Shown piece by piece: positions 49,496 through 59,040 of a stretch of 64,000 bases of DNA. Both the position numbers and the translations under genes were made by a program. The DNA is from JAPPLB01 sp965218555 (lineage in GTDB: Bacteria > Acidobacteriota > Terriglobia > Bryobacterales > UBA6623). Under the pieces are notes generated by a model that worked only from the letters and a program-made list of their open reading frames with translations, made no database searches and was not told where the DNA came from. The DNA lies in the NCBI GenBank assembly GCA_965218555.1, contig OZ244625.1, positions 62,001 through 126,000 of the forward strand, in the 5' to 3' direction. Numbering within the stretch: the stretch's first letter is position 1; the number at the start of each line of letters is the position of its first letter.

Positions 49496-50626
49496 GTGAA
49501 AGATACGATGCTGGCCGCGGTGATCTATGGCAAGGAGCGGCTCCGCCTCGAGCCGGTGGCCATACCACGGTTGGGCCCGGATGAAATCCTCGTCAAGGTG
49601 CAAGTGGCCCTGACCTGCGAAACGGACCTCAAGGTCTTCCGCCGCGGCAACCACGCTCGCATGATCCGTCCGCCTGCCGTGTTGGGCCACGAGTTGGCGG
49701 GAGATATCGTCAACATCGGGTCGGAAGTGACGACGTTCCAGCCGGGACAGCGGGTCGTTGCAGCGAATTCCGCTCATTGCGGGGACTGCTTTCACTGCCG
49801 GCGCGACAGAGAGGACTTGTGCGAGGATTTGCTCTTCAACAACGAGGCGTACGCCGAGTACGTACGGATCCCAGGCCCTATCGTCGCTCGAAACACTTAC
49901 GAAATCCCCGACCACATCGGCTACCACGAAGCCGCGATGGTTGAATCCCTTGCCTGTGTCCTGAAGGGCTTGGGCGATACCAACCTGCGCGCAGGCGATA
50001 CCGTCGCGGTCATCGGCTTGGGGCCGATCGGGCTGATGTTCGTCCGGTTGGCGAGCTTGGCCGGAGCGCGCGTGATCGCCGTCGGCCGTCGGCAAACGCA
50101 GTTGGATCGTGCCGCCCATTTGGGCGCCCAAGAGCAGATCTTGACCGGCCGCTCAAAGCTGCCCGTGGAGGGAGTCCGCAACCTGACGGACGCAAAGCGG
50201 GGCTGCGATGTGGTGATCGAGGCGGTCGGTTCTCCGCAAACCTGGAAGGGCGCAATCGATATGGTTCGCAGCGGTGGCACGGTCAACTTCTTCGGAGGCT
50301 GCCCCAGCGGCAGTCACGTGGACCTCGATACGTCCCGTATGCACTACTCGGAGATCACACTCAAGTCGAGTTTTTATCACACGCCGAAATACATTCGGCG
50401 GGCGCTGGAGATCGTCGCGGAAGGAGAGATCAGCGCGGAGGATTTCGTAATCAACGAAGTGCCTCTCGCCGACTTGCTGTCAGTGTTCCGTCACATGATG
50501 AGCCACAACGGGCACCTCAAGACCGCGATCCTGCCATGGCTGACTCGAACTAGAAGAACGTCTGGGAGTCTTTCGCGAGACGCGCCCGACCGAAGCCGGT
50601 CCGTACACGATAGAGGCATGTCGTGA
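49496..50626 (+). CDS. Zinc-dependent medium-chain alcohol/polyol dehydrogenase
   Basis: The 376-residue protein is of threonine/sorbitol dehydrogenase type: catalytic Cys in ALTCETDLKVF, GHE in VLGHELAGD, structural zinc loop CGDCFHCRRDREDLC, and NAD site VIGLGPIGLMFVR. It starts at GTG 49496, 8 bp after the broken paralogue. The last 25 residues after AILPW are basic and look like read-through beyond the family end. Its stop overlaps the GTG of hpnC (GTGA), so it heads the hpnCDE transcript; a role in hopanoid chemistry is possible but not shown. Confidence 0.85.
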   Translation: MKDTMLAAVIYGKERLRLEPVAIPRLGPDEILVKVQVALTCETDLKVFRRGNHARMIRPPAVLGHELAGDIVNIGSEVTTFQPGQRVVAANSAHCGDCFHCRRDREDLCEDLLFNNEAYAEYVRIPGPIVARNTYEIPDHIGYHEAAMVESLACVLKGLGDTNLRAGDTVAVIGLGPIGLMFVRLASLAGARVIAVGRRQTQLDRAAHLGAQEQILTGRSKLPVEGVRNLTDAKRGCDVVIEAVGSPQTWKGAIDMVRSGGTVNFFGGCPSGSHVDLDTSRMHYSEITLKSSFYHTPKYIRRALEIVAEGEISAEDFVINEVPLADLLSVFRHMMSHNGHLKTAILPWLTRTRRTSGSLSRDAPDRSRSVHDRGMS

Positions 50627-51585
50627 ATCGTTTCCTGCCACCCGTCGCATTCGTCGAGAAGTTTGGGACCGACGGTCCGGTGTGGCCGCTCGATACATCG
50701 CTCGGCTACACGCGTTGGCTAACAACGCATCACTACGAGAACTTTCACGTCGCAAGCTTCCTGCTGCCCAAGAAGCTTCATCAACACTTCTGCAATGTCT
50801 ACGCGTTTTGTCGTTGGGCGGACGACCTTGGCGACGAGTTCGGCGACACTGCGCGGAGCCTCGAGCTGCTGGCGTGGTGGCGGCGTGGTGTTGAAAAAAT
50901 GTACGCCGGCGAGCGCCGGCACCCGATCTTCGTCGCGTTGGCGGAAAGCGTTTCCGAATACCGCCTTCCGAAGCAGCTCTTTCTCGATCTGATCCTCGCT
51001 TTCGAGCAGGATCAGAGCGTACATCGCTACGCGACGTTCGACGAACTGCTTGGCTATTGCCGCTACTCGGCCAACCCCGTGGGGCGTCTCGTACTGCGGC
51101 TCTGGGGCTACTCCGACACGGAGAGAGACCGCCTCTCCGACGCCACTTGCACGGCGTTGCAGCTCACTAACTTCTGGCAGGACGTTGCTCGTGATTTCCA
51201 CATCGGGCGGGTCTACCTGCCACTCGATGTGATACAGCAGCATGGCTATTCCGTCGACCTGCTTGCCGACGATTTGCGTGACGGGCGGGCCAGCGCCGCC
51301 GGCAGGACGGTGCTGCGCGATCTGGTCCATAGAACGCGGGAGCTGTTCGACGAAGGCGCAACGCTGCTGGGACAGGTGGAGCGGCGGCTTTCCGTCGATC
51401 TCGATCTCTTCAGGCAGGGCGGATTAGCCGTCTTGGCGAAGATTCACGCTCAGGACTACGACACGATTCGGCGTCGGCCAAAGCTCGGAAAACTCGATCG
51501 CGCCAGGCTGATGACGCGAGCGATCTTGAGGTTACTCTTTCGCCGGATGCGACCTTACCGGCAGGCGCAGCATGCTTTCCGTTAA
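50623..51585 (+). CDS. hpnC: Squalene-route synthase HpnC
   Basis: The 320-residue trans-isoprenyl diphosphate synthase-like enzyme has the first Asp motif at FCRWADDLGDE (Asp67, Asp68, Asp71) and the second at NFWQDVARDFHIGRVYLP. In the HpnCDE route HpnD makes presqualene diphosphate from farnesyl diphosphate and HpnC converts it to hydroxysqualene. The start is GTG 50623, overlapping the dehydrogenase stop; hpnD begins 14 bp before its end. Gene order C-D-E supports the assignment. Confidence 0.93.
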   Translation: MNRFLPPVAFVEKFGTDGPVWPLDTSLGYTRWLTTHHYENFHVASFLLPKKLHQHFCNVYAFCRWADDLGDEFGDTARSLELLAWWRRGVEKMYAGERRHPIFVALAESVSEYRLPKQLFLDLILAFEQDQSVHRYATFDELLGYCRYSANPVGRLVLRLWGYSDTERDRLSDATCTALQLTNFWQDVARDFHIGRVYLPLDVIQQHGYSVDLLADDLRDGRASAAGRTVLRDLVHRTRELFDEGATLLGQVERRLSVDLDLFRQGGLAVLAKIHAQDYDTIRRRPKLGKLDRARLMTRAILRLLFRRMRPYRQAQHAFR

Positions 51586-52453
51586 AGATTCCTTTGCCCA
51601 CTGCAAGCGCCTGGCCCGCTCCCGCGCCCGCAATTTCTTCTATTCGTTCCTGTTGCTGCCGCCGGATGAAAAAGAGGCGATGTGCGCGATCTATGCCTTC
51701 ATGCGGCGCGCCGACGACATCAGCGACGAAACCTCACTCAAACCGGAGGATCGTCTTGCGGATCTGCAACGCTGGAGGAGCGCCCTGGAGCAAGCGCTCG
51801 AAGGGCATTATGGCGACGACCCGATTCTGCCCGCTTTTCATCACACCGTGGAACGCTACGAGATCCCGCCGCAGTATTTCTTTGAGCTGATCAAAGGCGT
51901 TACGAGCGACCTCGACACCAAGCGCTACCGAACGTTTGATGACCTTTACCGGTATTGTTACCGGGTTGCATCGGTCGTGGGAATGACGACGATCCATATC
52001 TTTGGCTACGAGTCCGACGAGGCGCTCAAGCTCGCGGAGAAATGCGGCATCGCGTTTCAGCTCACGAACATTCTTCGGGACATTCGCGAAGACGCCGAGA
52101 TCGGTCGCGTCTACCTTCCGGAAGAAGAACTCGCGCTTTACGACCTCAAGTCCGACGACCTCTTGGCGCACCGACGGGGTGAGCGATTTCGAGAATTCAT
52201 GGAGTTCCAGTACAACCGCGCGAACGACTACTACCGTCAGGCCTCGCCGATTCTGCGGATGGTGCGTCCTTCCTGTCGTGCCGCTCTTTGGACGATGGTC
52301 TCCATCTATCACCGCCTGCTGCAACGGATCCGGGCGACCGACTTTAACGTCCTTGACCGGCGAGCGCGTTTGAGCAATTTCGAGAAGCTGTGGATCGTTC
52401 TGCGCGCTTGCAAACTGCGTTACTTCGGAGGAGCGCCGCCATTCCCCGCGTAA
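51572..52453 (+). CDS. hpnD: Presqualene diphosphate synthase HpnD
   Basis: The 293-residue enzyme condenses two farnesyl diphosphates. Asp motifs are FMRRADDISDE (Asp48, Asp49, Asp52) and NILRDIREDAEIGRVYLP. The N-terminal RSRARNFFYSFLLLPPDE is typical. It overlaps hpnC by 14 bp and hpnE by about 13 bp, so the three are translated as a coupled set. Confidence 0.94.
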   Translation: MLSVKDSFAHCKRLARSRARNFFYSFLLLPPDEKEAMCAIYAFMRRADDISDETSLKPEDRLADLQRWRSALEQALEGHYGDDPILPAFHHTVERYEIPPQYFFELIKGVTSDLDTKRYRTFDDLYRYCYRVASVVGMTTIHIFGYESDEALKLAEKCGIAFQLTNILRDIREDAEIGRVYLPEEELALYDLKSDDLLAHRRGERFREFMEFQYNRANDYYRQASPILRMVRPSCRAALWTMVSIYHRLLQRIRATDFNVLDRRARLSNFEKLWIVLRACKLRYFGGAPPFPA

Positions 52454-53709
52454 AAGTTGTTGGCGGCGGTCTGGCCGGCCTGTCTGCCGCTGTCGCATTG
52501 GGCTCGGCCGGTTTTCAGGTCGATCTTCACGAGTCACGCCCTTTCCTTGGGGGGCGCGCGACGTCTTTTCCACTTGATCCTTCCGATCCCGGCTCGGAGC
52601 GGATCGACAACTGCCAGCATGTATTGCTGCGATGCTTTACGAATCTATTGGATTTCTACAAGCGGGTCGGCGTTGCGGACAAGATTACTTTCTACGATCG
52701 TTTCTATTACGTCCGACCCGGCGGAACCGTCGATGTACTCAAGCGCGGACGGCTGCCGGCGCCGCTGCATCTTGCCGGATCGTTGGTGCGTTTTGGAGCG
52801 CTTAATTCGAACGACAAGTGGAGCGTCATCCGCGGGTTGCGGGCTCTAAGGCGTGACGCCGACCGGACCGACCTCGAAGCGATCACAATGGGCGATTGGC
52901 TGCGGTCAGAGCGAACGACCGACGACGCCTACCAGCGTTTCTGGCAGCCAATTCTCGTCAGCGCCCTCAATGAAGAACCCGATCGGGCCGCGGCAAGCTG
53001 GGCTTTCCAAGTTTTTCTCGAAGGCATGATGGCGGACCGCACCAGCTACGAGATGGGCGTACCCTCGGTACCGCTCGCTGAGCTTTACGCCGGCGAGGGA
53101 CGTCTGGAGCCGAACGTACGAACCATCACTCGTTCCACGATTGAACGGATCGATCCAGCGAGCAACGAAGCCGACTTCTACGTTTGCGCTTTGCCCTTCG
53201 AGCGCGCCGCGAGAGTCCTGCCCGATCTCGACTTGCGGTTCGACAGGTTCGAGCATTCACCGATTACGGGCATTCACCTCTGGTACGATCGTCCGATCAC
53301 CGAATTGCCTCACGCGGTTCTTCTGGACCGGACTTTGCAGTGGATCTTCCGCAAGTCCGACACGTATGTGCAGGCTGTCGTCAGCGCCTCTCGCTCGTTG
53401 ACGGAGCTTGCACGCGGCCAGATCATCGAGCTGGCATGCAAGGAGATCCGTGAGTTCTTTCCGGCGGCGAAAGAGGCCAGGCTCCTGCGGTCTCATGTCA
53501 TCAAAGAAGTACGAGCGACCTATTCGTCGCGTCCCGGGCTACAGGCTGATCGCCCGGACCCAGAGACCAAGCATCCCAACCTGTTCCTCGCCGGCGACTG
53601 GACCAACACGGGTTGGCCTCCAACGATGGAGGGCGCGGTCCGCAGCGGCTACCGTGCGGCGGAATGCATCTGTCGAACTGCGGGCGTCGAATCGGCCTTC
53701 CTAAGGTAG
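52441..53709 (+). CDS. hpnE: Hydroxysqualene dehydroxylase HpnE
   Basis: This FAD-dependent amine-oxidase-fold enzyme (about 422 residues) reduces hydroxysqualene to squalene. The FAD motif is KVVGGGLAGLSAAVAL at the very start; the end has LFLAGDWTNTGWPPTMEGAV. No ATG, GTG or TTG fits well: the frame is open from GTG 52390, with TTG at 52408, but GGAGGAG at 52427-52433 sits 7 nt before ATT 52441 (ATT CCC CGC GTA AAA), which would give the family N-terminus. I mark ATT 52441 as the likely start. It overlaps the hpnD end. Confidence 0.9.
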   Translation: MPRVKVVGGGLAGLSAAVALGSAGFQVDLHESRPFLGGRATSFPLDPSDPGSERIDNCQHVLLRCFTNLLDFYKRVGVADKITFYDRFYYVRPGGTVDVLKRGRLPAPLHLAGSLVRFGALNSNDKWSVIRGLRALRRDADRTDLEAITMGDWLRSERTTDDAYQRFWQPILVSALNEEPDRAAASWAFQVFLEGMMADRTSYEMGVPSVPLAELYAGEGRLEPNVRTITRSTIERIDPASNEADFYVCALPFERAARVLPDLDLRFDRFEHSPITGIHLWYDRPITELPHAVLLDRTLQWIFRKSDTYVQAVVSASRSLTELARGQIIELACKEIREFFPAAKEARLLRSHVIKEVRATYSSRPGLQADRPDPETKHPNLFLAGDWTNTGWPPTMEGAVRSGYRAAECICRTAGVESAFLR

Positions 53710-53981
53710 AGGTCCGAAACATCGATTGACACAAGCAAGGATATCAGCAAGGCAGTCGACCGCAGCGATCACGAGTCAAGTCGCCGAGCATCGCCCGTTG
53801 GTCGCCGCTCAACTTTGTTTCCTACCGAGGAGTTCTTGGCCGGGAATCGAGTTTTTTGATTCATGAGAGGCCCTTGGACTGCTTCGACTGGTTGTTAGCA
53901 AGACTCCAGGATGAGGGCCGCGCTTTGCACCGACTCGAGGACAGATAAATGTCGGAGATAGGGGACTGCGGCCCCTCACAG
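53710..53981. other. Spacer between convergent hpnE and the heme lipoprotein gene
   Basis: About 270 bp with no recognisable gene, RNA or repeat. Only the hairpin at 53986-54005 next to it stands out. Confidence 0.4.
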
Positions 53982-54005
53982 TGAAAAGAGCCTCTACAGG
54001 CTCTT
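53982..54005 (-). terminator. Hairpin terminator overlapping the stop codon
   Basis: AAGAGCCT-CTAC-AGGCTCTT (53986-54005) is a perfect 8-bp stem with a 4-nt loop. On the minus strand it is followed by a short T run (TTTTC). The loop contains the stop codon of the 53994-56993 gene, so it probably ends that transcript. Confidence 0.55.
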
Positions 54006-56993
54006 GAGATACGCGAGTAAGTCCGCCATGCGCTGAACGCTGATGCTCTGCTCGATGTCCTCAGGCATCGGGGACACGCTTAACGACCGCAGAGACGCGA
54101 TGTTGGACCGCCGGATCGTGTCTTCCTCGCCCTTGGCTCGACGGAGCGTGACCGTCTCCGGTGTTTCCGCCGCCATGACGCCCGTGATGGAGCGGCCGTC
54201 TTTGGTTTCGAGCAGATACTCTTCGTACCCCGCCTCGATGCTCTCGTTGGGAATCAGGATGTCTGTCATCAGCGTTTCCCTGTTGCGGATCACGACGCTG
54301 AGCAGGTCGGGACCGACCTCCGACCCCATGTCGTCAACCCTGTGGCACTCCGAACAGACATCCCGGAAGACTTCCTTGCCACTTTCCACGTTTCCTTCAT
54401 AGGCGAGCGCAGGCCGGTATTTTTCATAGATGGCTTGCCGCTCGTTGCGCGCGGATTCGCCGAACAGCGCTTCGGCGCGCTCTCGAATCCCTGCGTCCGC
54501 ATGGCGTAATAGCTGACGTTGGCGGCCCCGGCTAAGCGACCAGAGCTGGACCGTTTCGTTCTCAACCGCGTCGAGCAACGCCGAGATGCCCTGAGTGTGG
54601 CCGACGAGTTCTCTGATGATCGCATTGCGCACCGGCCCCGTGTGGGAGCGCCAGTCCTCGAGTAGCGCCTTGGTAGCATCGGGACCGCGGGCTTCCGAAA
54701 GCGCTTCGACCGCCGCCAACTGCAATCCTTCCGAGTGCACGGGCCCGAGTAGATCTGCGATGCCGGTTGCGTAGCGTCCGAATCGATCGAGCCCTAAAAT
54801 CCGGGTCGCAAAGATCCGCTCTTCCACTGGGGCAGGCGTGTCCGCCGCGATCGAGGCAGCCCTTGCGAGGATCGAGTCCGCTTGAGGCGTTGCCGCCACG
54901 TCGATGCGGAGCAGCGCATCCAGCGCGCCGACGCGGACAGTCTCGCTAGGGCTCGTGAGCAGAGCCAGTAATCTCCGCTGGGTAGTTGCAAGTCGTGGCC
55001 GCTCTTTCTCGCCCTGTCCGAAACCATCTCTCAAGCCCTCCAAGACGGCTTGGCACCACCAGTCGCCTCGGACCGCGGAAGACCGGCGTACCGCCTCGAC
55101 GAATTTCGCGGCTTGCACGTCTTGCTGCCGCGCCCCCGCAATGGAAGCCAAACCGAGCAGCATGGCCCGCTTGCCTTCCGACTCCTCACCCAGGAAGCCG
55201 GGTCGCCGCGAGAGCCTGGCGAACCAGGCATCCGAATCGTCCGCTGCCGCGCTCAGCACCGCCGTCCGGAACCAGGGGCTCTCCATGTTGTCCGCCAACA
55301 ATTGCTCGAGCACACGCCGGGCACGTTGCTCCGGGAAACCGCCCAGGATGCACGCCGCCTGAAGCTGAACCTTCGCGCTCTCGTCCTGCGCCAGACGCAG
55401 GGCTTCCCGCCTCAACTCTTCCTCCGTCAGCAGACCTTCCGCAAGCCGAAGGGCATGCTCGCGGACATTGGGCTCGGGGTCGCGCAGCGCATCCCGTACA
55501 AGCTCCGGGGGAAGCACCCCAAGACCATCAAGAGCCCATAGGACGTGCAGCTTGGTAGCGGCGGCGTTGCTTTCACGTGCCAGATCCCGCAGCGCCGACT
55601 CTACCGAGCGATCACTGCGTTCCACCAGCAGCCGCTGCGCAGTCGTTCGCCACCAGCCGTTCGGGTGGCTCAGAGCATCGACGAGTTCCTCGGATGATGC
55701 TTCCCCTAGCTTCGCCGGCTCGTACGGTTCGGAGCCCTCGTACACGATCCGATAGATGCGGCCCGCCTTAGCAGGCGGCTCAAACTCGATGTAGTCGACG
55801 ATCTCTTTGGGCGCATACTCGGGATGCTCGACGACAGGCCGGTGATAGTCGACGACATACAACGCCCCATCAGGACCGGTTGTCGTGAACACTGGCCGGA
55901 ACCAACTATCCGTCGACGCCAGAAACTCGCGTCCCTCGTGTGCGCGCTTCGCGGTGAAGGTCGGGCCGTCCGGCACGAGAACGTCGCGATGCACGACGTT
56001 GTGAACCGGATCGCACGTGAACGAGGCATGCTCGTAGCCTGCCGGGAAAAGACCGCCGACGTAGATCGATATGCCCGAGGCGGACGTGAAGCGGCCGTGC
56101 TGTGAGTCGTGTATGTACTCGGGCTCCGTTGTGATCTGATACAGCGTCGCCGCCTTTTCATGGTCGGAAACCGACTTCATCGCCTGCGGATTCACGAGGT
56201 AAGGATTGCGCGCCAAGTACTTCTCCTGGACCACGACGTGCCGCAAGTGGTCGTTGTTCCAAACCGTGAAGCGGTTTCCCCAGGCATCGAACGCGTTGCC
56301 GAATTGCGAGTTCCCCGCCACTCGCTCTACAAGACTGTCGTCAGGTCGAAAGCGGATGTCCTGCGAACGCGCTTCTACGGATTTTGCGTCGGTTCGCCCT
56401 GGGAAATGGATGGGGCCGCCACGGTCGCCGAACTCTTTGGCGAAGCGGACCGGGTGGGGAACGCGTGTGTAGGCGACGTAGATCCAGTTATCGATCCCGT
56501 AAAGCGGACCGTTCACACGAAGCTGAGGATTGGTGGCCGCGAAACCGGTGAGGACGACGCTGCGATCATCCGCCACGCCGACCGCATCGGTGTCGCTGAG
56601 AAAGAGGATGTCCGGCGCTGATGTTACGAGAACGCCGTCCTTCCAGGCCAACACGCCGTTGGGCAGCGACAGTCCTTCGAAAAAGATCGTGACATGTTCG
56701 TAGCGTCCATCACGGTCGCGGTCTTCCAGTCTCTTGACTCGTCCCCGCGGTTCGGGATCGTACGGGTAGTCGCGCATCTCAACCACGTAAAGACGGCCCT
56801 GCGCGTCGAAAGCCATCGCCACCGGATCGATCACGTCAGGCTCCGCCGCGACCAACTCGATACGGAAGCTTTCAGGCAACGCAAATGTCGACAGAGCTTC
56901 TTGCGGTGAATGCGGTGGGCTTTGTGCGCTTCCGCAACCGAGCGCCAGCAGCAGCGGCACCCAAAAAGGCGATACAGTGCAGAGCAACTTCAT
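53994..56993 (-). CDS. TIGR02604-type lipoprotein with HEAT-like repeats and heme-binding end
   Basis: The 999-residue protein has a lipoprotein signal (PLLLALGCGSAQ, lipidated Cys about residue 20). A six-bladed propeller of the TIGR02604 membrane-bound dehydrogenase type follows (ALPESFRIELVAAEPDVIDP, MAFDAQGRLYVVEMRDYPYD, TTGPDGALYVVDYHRPVVEH). Residues about 440-860 are helical HEAT-like repeats (DPEPNVREHALRLAEGLL). The end is the TIGR02603 heme domain with CSECH near residue 880 and a cupredoxin-like tail. Such proteins are common in Planctomycetes and Acidobacteria and are thought to oxidise sugars at the outer membrane; the substrate is unknown. Monocistronic. Confidence 0.88.
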   Translation of the reverse strand: MKLLCTVSPFWVPLLLALGCGSAQSPPHSPQEALSTFALPESFRIELVAAEPDVIDPVAMAFDAQGRLYVVEMRDYPYDPEPRGRVKRLEDRDRDGRYEHVTIFFEGLSLPNGVLAWKDGVLVTSAPDILFLSDTDAVGVADDRSVVLTGFAATNPQLRVNGPLYGIDNWIYVAYTRVPHPVRFAKEFGDRGGPIHFPGRTDAKSVEARSQDIRFRPDDSLVERVAGNSQFGNAFDAWGNRFTVWNNDHLRHVVVQEKYLARNPYLVNPQAMKSVSDHEKAATLYQITTEPEYIHDSQHGRFTSASGISIYVGGLFPAGYEHASFTCDPVHNVVHRDVLVPDGPTFTAKRAHEGREFLASTDSWFRPVFTTTGPDGALYVVDYHRPVVEHPEYAPKEIVDYIEFEPPAKAGRIYRIVYEGSEPYEPAKLGEASSEELVDALSHPNGWWRTTAQRLLVERSDRSVESALRDLARESNAAATKLHVLWALDGLGVLPPELVRDALRDPEPNVREHALRLAEGLLTEEELRREALRLAQDESAKVQLQAACILGGFPEQRARRVLEQLLADNMESPWFRTAVLSAAADDSDAWFARLSRRPGFLGEESEGKRAMLLGLASIAGARQQDVQAAKFVEAVRRSSAVRGDWWCQAVLEGLRDGFGQGEKERPRLATTQRRLLALLTSPSETVRVGALDALLRIDVAATPQADSILARAASIAADTPAPVEERIFATRILGLDRFGRYATGIADLLGPVHSEGLQLAAVEALSEARGPDATKALLEDWRSHTGPVRNAIIRELVGHTQGISALLDAVENETVQLWSLSRGRQRQLLRHADAGIRERAEALFGESARNERQAIYEKYRPALAYEGNVESGKEVFRDVCSECHRVDDMGSEVGPDLLSVVIRNRETLMTDILIPNESIEAGYEEYLLETKDGRSITGVMAAETPETVTLRRAKGEEDTIRRSNIASLRSLSVSPMPEDIEQSISVQRMADLLAYLKSL

Positions 56994-57053
56994 AGGGGCG
57001 GACTAGATGTCACATTATAGGGACCGGTGTGATGTTCGCCACGCCGAGACGCT

Positions 57054-57677
57054 TTGAGCCAACAACCTCTCAACTATCGGCGGCTCCTTGCGGCGACGTG
57101 TCTGCTCGATCGCAGCTTCTACGACCGGCCAACGATCGACGTCGCCCCTGATCTGCTCGGCAAGGTTATTGTCCGCAAAGTGGCCGGCCAAGTCCTGGCG
57201 GCCAGCATCGTCGAGACCGAGGCCTATTTGGGAAAAGGCGATCTTGCGGCCCACAGTGCACGGGGCCGCACCAAATCAACCGGAGTGATCTTCGGCCCGC
57301 CGGGCCATGCCTACGTTTATCTCTGCTATGGCATGTACGAGTGCCTCAACCTGATCACCGAGCCCGACGGCCGGGCGGGATGCGTTCTGATCCGCGCGGT
57401 CGAGCCTCTAGTGGGAATCGAGGAAATCCAGCGCCGGCGACCCAATGCTCTACGACCGCGAGATTTGGCGTCCGGACCGGGAAAGCTGACCCTGGCGCTC
57501 GGCGTCACCCGCCTGCGGAATGGGACTGACGTCACTCGCGGAGCTTTGACCGTACGAGCGATGCTCCGGCCCAAGCCCTTCGAGATGGTTAAGACGACCC
57601 GTGTCGGCATCTCGGTCAGCCGTGATCTTCCCTGTCGTTTCTACATCAAGGACAATGATTTCGTGAGCAAACCCTAG
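57054..57677 (+). CDS. 3-methyladenine DNA glycosylase (AAG/Mpg family)
   Basis: The 207-residue enzyme removes alkylated purines in base excision repair. Family hallmarks: LARxLLGK-like VAPDLLGKVIVRK, the catalytic Glu in SIVETEAYLGKGD, GHAYVYLCYGMYECLN, RAVEPL, and SGPGKLTLALG. It starts at TTG 57054 (no ATG fits), and lies 42 bp before dinB in the same direction, forming a small DNA-damage unit. No LexA box was recognised upstream. Confidence 0.93.
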   Translation: MSQQPLNYRRLLAATCLLDRSFYDRPTIDVAPDLLGKVIVRKVAGQVLAASIVETEAYLGKGDLAAHSARGRTKSTGVIFGPPGHAYVYLCYGMYECLNLITEPDGRAGCVLIRAVEPLVGIEEIQRRRPNALRPRDLASGPGKLTLALGVTRLRNGTDVTRGALTVRAMLRPKPFEMVKTTRVGISVSRDLPCRFYIKDNDFVSKP

Positions 57678-57719
57678 CCAGCCCGAGGACAAACGAAACT
57701 GCCCAACGGCGGAGAGACC

Positions 57720-58970
57720 ATGCAAGCCCGGACCATCTTCCACGTCGACATGGACGCGTTCTTTGTCTCGGTCGAAGAACTTTTCGATCACAGTCTGAAG
57801 GGCAAGCCGGTCGTCGTGGGTGGGCGCGCCAACGAGCGCGGCGTTGTTTCGGCCGCTTCGTATGCAGCCAGGAAGTTCGGCGTCCACTCGGCGATGCCAC
57901 TCCGGCGCGCCTATCAGTTGTGTCCCCAGGCCGTCTTCCTGCCGGGACGTCCCAGCCGCTATCGCGAGTATTCCGGAAAGGTCCATCGCGTTCTGAAGAA
58001 GTTTTCACCGAGCATCGAGATGGCCTCGATCGACGAGGCCTACCTCGAAATGACGGGTACCGAACGCCTGTTGGGACCGCCCCTCAAAGCCGGCGATCGA
58101 TTGCATCAAGCTATCACCGACGAGACCAAGTTGCCCTGTTCGATCGGCATCGGCACGTCGCGGCTTGTCGCAAAGATCTGCTCGGCAATGGCTAAGCCAA
58201 ACGGCATGCTTCGTGTCATGCCGGGCGCAGAAGCGTCATTCCTCGCTCCGCTCGACATCCGCAAGATTCCGGGCGTCGGCAAAGTCACCGAGAAAGGCTT
58301 TCGAGAGATGGGTGTTCACAAGATCGGCCAACTCCGTGATCTCGGTGAAGACTATCTTAAGAAAACCTGGGGCCAGACCGGCTTAGCCTTGGCCGGCAAA
58401 GCACTCGGCCGCGACGCCGGCGCCTGGTTTCAGACCAAGATCGGAGACGCGGACTACCCGAAGTCCATCAGCCACGAGACGACGTTTTCCAAGGATACCG
58501 CCGACGTCAAACTCCTCGAATCGACGTTGGCGAAACTCTCGCAAATGGTGGGCCGCCGCCTGCGCGAGCACGGCCTCTACGGACACACGATCCAGATCAA
58601 GCTTCGTTACGCCGACTTTTCCACCTACACGCGCGCCCACTCTCTTGACGAAGCGACACAGCTCGATACAGTGATTCTCGAGACGACGAAATCACTGTTC
58701 CGCCGCAACTGGAAGCGTCGTCGGCCGATTCGGCTGCTCGGTGTTTCTGTTTCCGGTTTGGAGGAAAGCGAGGGGCAGCTCGACCTGCTCGATGATGGCC
58801 GCAAGCGCAAATGGAGCCGCGCCCTGGCGGCGGTTGATACTCTGCGGGATCGCTTCGGGGAAAGCAGCGTAGGGCTTGCCTCCGCCATGGGTCACGGACG
58901 CCAAGAGCGTGTTCATGAGAACCCGGCAGGCCTGCCGGGCAAGAAAAGGCGTCCCGAAGAAGTGGAGTAG
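57720..58970 (+). CDS. dinB: DNA polymerase IV (Y family)
   Basis: The 416-residue translesion polymerase has FHVDMDAFFVSVEELFD with the first metal Asp, catalytic SIDEAYLEMTG, the helix-hairpin-helix pair (IRKIPGVGKVTEKGFREMGV) and a little-finger domain (SHETTFSKDTADVKLLESTL). The C-terminal 30 residues are charged and disordered, where a beta-clamp motif usually sits; EGQLDLLDD at about 355-363 fits the QLxLF-type clamp site. Paired with the alkyl-purine glycosylase. Confidence 0.95.
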   Translation: MQARTIFHVDMDAFFVSVEELFDHSLKGKPVVVGGRANERGVVSAASYAARKFGVHSAMPLRRAYQLCPQAVFLPGRPSRYREYSGKVHRVLKKFSPSIEMASIDEAYLEMTGTERLLGPPLKAGDRLHQAITDETKLPCSIGIGTSRLVAKICSAMAKPNGMLRVMPGAEASFLAPLDIRKIPGVGKVTEKGFREMGVHKIGQLRDLGEDYLKKTWGQTGLALAGKALGRDAGAWFQTKIGDADYPKSISHETTFSKDTADVKLLESTLAKLSQMVGRRLREHGLYGHTIQIKLRYADFSTYTRAHSLDEATQLDTVILETTKSLFRRNWKRRRPIRLLGVSVSGLEESEGQLDLLDDGRKRKWSRALAAVDTLRDRFGESSVGLASAMGHGRQERVHENPAGLPGKKRRPEEVE

Positions 58971-59040
58971 GTACCCAAGCTACGCATGCCGCCGTTCTAT
59001 CACGGCCGGGTAGGGACCCTGAGAAGCTGGGAGTGGGCGA

